DNA of 8,823 nt. Source: an uncultured Phycisphaerae bacterium (GTDB taxonomy: Bacteria > Planctomycetota > Phycisphaerae > Phycisphaerales > SM1A02). Of the stretch, positions 6,071-8,823 are shown piece after piece (the stretch's first letter is position 1; each line of letters opens with the position of its first letter). The notes beneath the pieces were generated by a model. The model saw only the letters and a program-made list of their open reading frames with translations, ran no database searches and had not been told where the DNA came from. The stretch covers positions 1 to 8,823 of the forward strand of contig CALCOW010000021.1 in NCBI GenBank assembly GCA_937899935.1, in the 5' to 3' direction. A program made the position numbers and the translations under genes.

Positions 6071-8764
6071 GTGAAATGGCTCATCCCTATCGTTTTTCCG
6101 TGTCTAGTTGTTTTTGCTTGCGGAGAAGCTCCGCCACCGCCAACAGTTTCGGGCTTGGCGCTGGTGGCCCACGCCAATTGCCTCGCTTGCCATCAGGTGG
6201 CTGGTCAGAGCCAGCCGGCAGATCTCATAACCGATCGAATGCCTGGCCCACTGCTTGACGATGTGGGTGCTCGATTGTCTCCAAAATATCTTTATGACTT
6301 CTTGGTCAATCCCTCAGCGGTGAAGCCAGGTACACCGATGCCAAATGTGCTTCATGGAATGAATGTGCAAGTGCTACATAGCACGGCTGGCGATTTAGTT
6401 CAATATCTCGTTTCGTGCGGTGGCCCCATACCGAGTGAATCTACAGAAGTCGATCCGTATATGTTGGCAGAGGGTCAATTGCTTTATGAGACAATTGGAT
6501 GTGTTGCTTGTCACGGCCCTGAGATCGATGCAGAACGTCTGGCTCGTCAGACAACACATCAGGGTCTTGCGGATTTCCTCGAAGATCCAAATCATGTTCG
6601 TCCTGGAGGACGCATGCCGGATATGAACTTGCGTCCATCTGAAGCAGCAGCAATTGCAGCCTATCTGCTCAGAGAACAAGCAAGTGATGAGCTATCGCCT
6701 CAGTCGGGACTGCGTTGGTATGCCTATGAGGGGCATTTTGATGACGGCCCGCTTAATCTTGATGAAATGGAACCAGTCGATGGAGGTCTTGCAGAGATCA
6801 TGACCGAGGACCCGGCAACCCGGGAAGACTATTTCGCGCTTCGATTCGAAGGTTCGATCGAGATTCCTCGAAACGGTGTTTATACCTTTGCGACCGAAAG
6901 TGATGATGGGTCATGGTTGTGGATAGATGGAAAACTGATTGTTGATAACGGTGGCATTCATGGAATGGCCTGGCAGGAAGCTGAAGTTGAGTTGGAGAAG
7001 GGTTTTCATGAGATTCGAGTTGAAATGTTCGAGGCCGGTGGCGGCCAAGGGCTGGATGTCTTTTGGTCGGGGCCAGGCGTGGAGGAGCAACTGCTTGAAG
7101 GCGACGTACTGAGCCATTTAGGTACTAGTCTGATGCCACCACCGGGGATGATTGAGCTTGACCCTGATCGGATTGCTCGTGGTCGGCAGTACTTTGTATC
7201 TCTTGGCTGCGCGCAGTGTCATGAGCCAGATAACGCAGCCGACCTTGCCTATAGAAAGGTCACAACTTGGCAGGATTTACCAGCGAGCATCACAGGGTGT
7301 TTGGCGCCAGATCCTCCAGCCAACCTACCTGCTTATACCTTTACTGACGAGGCTCGTCAGGCAGTCCTTGGTGTTTTGGCGGCAAGAGGTTCGCTCAAAG
7401 ATGGAATCAGTCCATCAATTGAAGCGGCTTGGCGTATGGCCGCGTTGAATTGCGCTGCCTGTCATATCCGTGATGGAATTCCACAGCAACCAACACCAGA
7501 GGCGATGCTTGCATTCGTCTCGAGCGTCGAGCTTGGTGATGAGGGTCGTGTGCCGCCAAATCTGACTGAGGTCGGCCACAAATTAGAGCAAGATTGGATC
7601 GAACACGTTCTGTATACCGGAGAGAAGGTGCGTCCCGGTATGACCACGCGGATGCCAATCTATGCACATGAGCAGATCAAGCATCTGCCAGGGTTGCTCG
7701 CGGCCGCAGATTCCAAGCCACAGGACACCAAAGAGCCGGTCTTTGATCTTGAAGACATTGAAATTGGTCGGACGCTCGTTGGTACATCAGGGTTGTCTTG
7801 TATGACCTGTCATGATGTTGCCGGGCATGCTGCAACAGGCGTTTCTTCCGTTGACCTGGCAAAGATACATGGACGAATCAAGCCTGCCTGGTTTCAAGAT
7901 TTCATGATGAACCCCATGGCTAAGAATCCGCAGACCCGCATGCCAAGATATTTCTCCAAGGATGAGATCATTTTCCCTCATCTCGCCGAAGGAAAACCGG
8001 CAAGACAGATCGATGCGATATGGAATTACTGTTCGCTGGGATCTTCAATGCCGTTGCCAGAGGGACTCAATATCGATCGCAGTGAATTTGATATTGTTCC
8101 AATCGATGAGCCACGTGTCATAGGCGTCTTTATGGATGCAGTAAGCCCACGAACACTGGCAGTTGGATTTCCCGAAAAGCTTCATCTGGCCTTTGATGCT
8201 CAGTCAGCGAGGCTGGCTCAAATATGGCGAGGCGAATTCATCAATACACAAGGGACCTGGGATGGAAGAGCCGGTGAACTTGAGTTTCCTGCCGGAGACG
8301 ATGTTAAACAAATGCCATCTGGACCAGCGTTAGCGCGTTTGGAGACAGTTGATGCGCCTTGGCCGACGGATGATCGTGGTGATTGGCAGATGGCCTCGAT
8401 CATGTACGACGCAAAACGACGGCCCAGCTTTCTTTATAAATTGGATCAAATGACCGCCAAGGAGTCACCCGTTCCTGCGGTGCATCGTGGTGGTCCTCGG
8501 CTCTTGCGCACCTTTGAAGTTTACTCTTCTGAGGCAGAAGAGAATGTCTATTTGAGAGCAGCTGTGGCGAAAGAAATAACGGCGCAGTCGCCAATCGCCT
8601 TTCAGGTAAACGATGATCACTGGGTTTTCTTGCAGGGCGCGGAAGGCATGATCCGCGAAGACGGTCAAGAGAAAGAACTTCTCATTCCGCTTACCTTCTT
8701 GCATGTTGGTGGCGATGAGATTGAAGCCTATCGTGCAACAGTCACATTGGAGATGAAGTGGTGA
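6071..8764 (+). CDS. Pentahaem cytochrome c lipoprotein with inserted PA14 domain
   Basis: The product is a large exported c-type cytochrome, 897 residues from GTG 6071. Residues 1-17 look like a lipoprotein signal ending in VFA before Cys17, so membrane anchoring outside the cytoplasm is predicted. Five haem-binding sites are seen: CLACH (37-41), CVACH (144-148), CAQCH (380-384), CAACH (461-465) and CMTCH (577-581). Likely axial Met ligands follow four of them in MP motifs: Met90, Met182, Met528 and Met624. The third haem domain has no such motif. Between haems 2 and 3, at about 216-346, is a PA14 domain with the loop ESDDGSWLWIDGKLIVDNGG and HGMAW. After haem 5, about 670-897 form a beta-rich domain with FMDAVSPRTLAVGFP and WRGEFINTQGTWDGRAG, of a kind seen in planctomycete/verrucomicrobial cytochrome proteins. 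An ATG at 6014 would add 19 residues before the signal and is less likely, though the GGAG before GTG 6071 is only 3 nt away. The electron donor and acceptor are unknown. Confidence 0.88.
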   Translation: MKWLIPIVFPCLVVFACGEAPPPPTVSGLALVAHANCLACHQVAGQSQPADLITDRMPGPLLDDVGARLSPKYLYDFLVNPSAVKPGTPMPNVLHGMNVQVLHSTAGDLVQYLVSCGGPIPSESTEVDPYMLAEGQLLYETIGCVACHGPEIDAERLARQTTHQGLADFLEDPNHVRPGGRMPDMNLRPSEAAAIAAYLLREQASDELSPQSGLRWYAYEGHFDDGPLNLDEMEPVDGGLAEIMTEDPATREDYFALRFEGSIEIPRNGVYTFATESDDGSWLWIDGKLIVDNGGIHGMAWQEAEVELEKGFHEIRVEMFEAGGGQGLDVFWSGPGVEEQLLEGDVLSHLGTSLMPPPGMIELDPDRIARGRQYFVSLGCAQCHEPDNAADLAYRKVTTWQDLPASITGCLAPDPPANLPAYTFTDEARQAVLGVLAARGSLKDGISPSIEAAWRMAALNCAACHIRDGIPQQPTPEAMLAFVSSVELGDEGRVPPNLTEVGHKLEQDWIEHVLYTGEKVRPGMTTRMPIYAHEQIKHLPGLLAAADSKPQDTKEPVFDLEDIEIGRTLVGTSGLSCMTCHDVAGHAATGVSSVDLAKIHGRIKPAWFQDFMMNPMAKNPQTRMPRYFSKDEIIFPHLAEGKPARQIDAIWNYCSLGSSMPLPEGLNIDRSEFDIVPIDEPRVIGVFMDAVSPRTLAVGFPEKLHLAFDAQSARLAQIWRGEFINTQGTWDGRAGELEFPAGDDVKQMPSGPALARLETVDAPWPTDDRGDWQMASIMYDAKRRPSFLYKLDQMTAKESPVPAVHRGGPRLLRTFEVYSSEAEENVYLRAAVAKEITAQSPIAFQVNDDHWVFLQGAEGMIREDGQEKELLIPLTFLHVGGDEIEAYRATVTLEMKW
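8749..8752 (+). promoter_or_regulatory. Ribosome binding site for the next gene at 8761
   Basis: GGAG lies 8 nt before GTG 8761, within the last codons of the cytochrome gene. Its near-ideal spacing supports a coupled downstream start. Confidence 0.55.
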
Positions 8765-8823
8765 TTTGGATTCAAGTGCTCATCGCAGTAGTAAGGGTCG
8801 CTTTGGCGCCGCAGGAGCAAGAC
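8761..8823 (+). CDS. 5' end of a gene for a probable exported protein, cut by the window edge
   Basis: A GTG at 8761 overlaps the TGA of the cytochrome gene (GTGA) and has GGAG 8 nt upstream. The frame stays open through all 21 codons to the window edge and reads MIWIQVLIAVVRVALAPQEQ followed by Asp. The hydrophobic stretch followed by VALA and a polar residue run looks like a short signal peptide cleaved after ALA, although it lacks a basic N-terminus. Coupling to the cytochrome gene suggests a partner protein in the same extracytoplasmic process. The product cannot be identified from so little sequence. Confidence 0.55.
   Translation, partial: MIWIQVLIAVVRVALAPQEQD

Noticed and set aside
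7152..7448. 98-codon + strand frame inside the cytochrome gene
   Set aside because: It is a shifted frame of a gene with clear haem motifs before and after; no independent start signal is visible.

Overview
The window reads as ordinary chromosomal DNA of moderate GC content, most likely from a member of the Planctomycetota or a related PVC-group bacterium. This is an inference from gene content. The main clue is a secreted multiheme cytochrome c with an inserted PA14 domain and a C-terminal domain of the sort seen in planctomycete and verrucomicrobial cytochrome proteins; a secreted alpha/beta hydrolase with a long uncharacterised N-terminal region fits the same picture. I see no rRNA, tRNA, CRISPR array, insertion sequence or phage gene.

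Layout, left to right. (1) The 3' end of an unrecognised gene (+) stops at 238 and is followed by a strong hairpin terminator at 286-315. (2) A secreted serine hydrolase (-) converges on that terminator (317-1807). (3) A divergent intergenic stretch of about 290 bp carries a perfect GC palindrome and a small hairpin, and must hold the start signals of both flanking genes. (4) A 230-residue protein with a C-terminal helix-turn-helix (+, 2097-2789), not recognised, ends 3 bp from the stop codon of the next, convergent gene. (5) A two-gene operon on the minus strand has fdhD first (start probably GTG at 5965) and then an FdhF/YdeP-type molybdopterin oxidoreductase (2793-5102), joined by an ATGA stop/start overlap. 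(6) A short divergent promoter region (about 5966-6070) is followed by a large (+) lipoprotein cytochrome with five CXXCH haem sites (6071-8764). (7) The first 21 codons of a further secreted-protein gene overlap the cytochrome stop codon by 4 bp and run off the window.

How the genes may work together: FdhD delivers sulfur to the molybdenum cofactor of formate-dehydrogenase-type enzymes, so its coupling to the YdeP-type oxidoreductase makes a maturase-enzyme pair. That pair is predicted to be cytoplasmic. The divergent cytochrome is predicted to sit outside the cytoplasmic membrane, so direct electron transfer between them is not supported by the sequence; any link would be shared regulation or an unseen membrane partner. 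The least explained items are the HTH protein, the pentahaem/PA14 architecture with one haem domain lacking an evident Met ligand, and the N-terminal half of the hydrolase. I do not see clear evidence of a wholly new multi-gene system.
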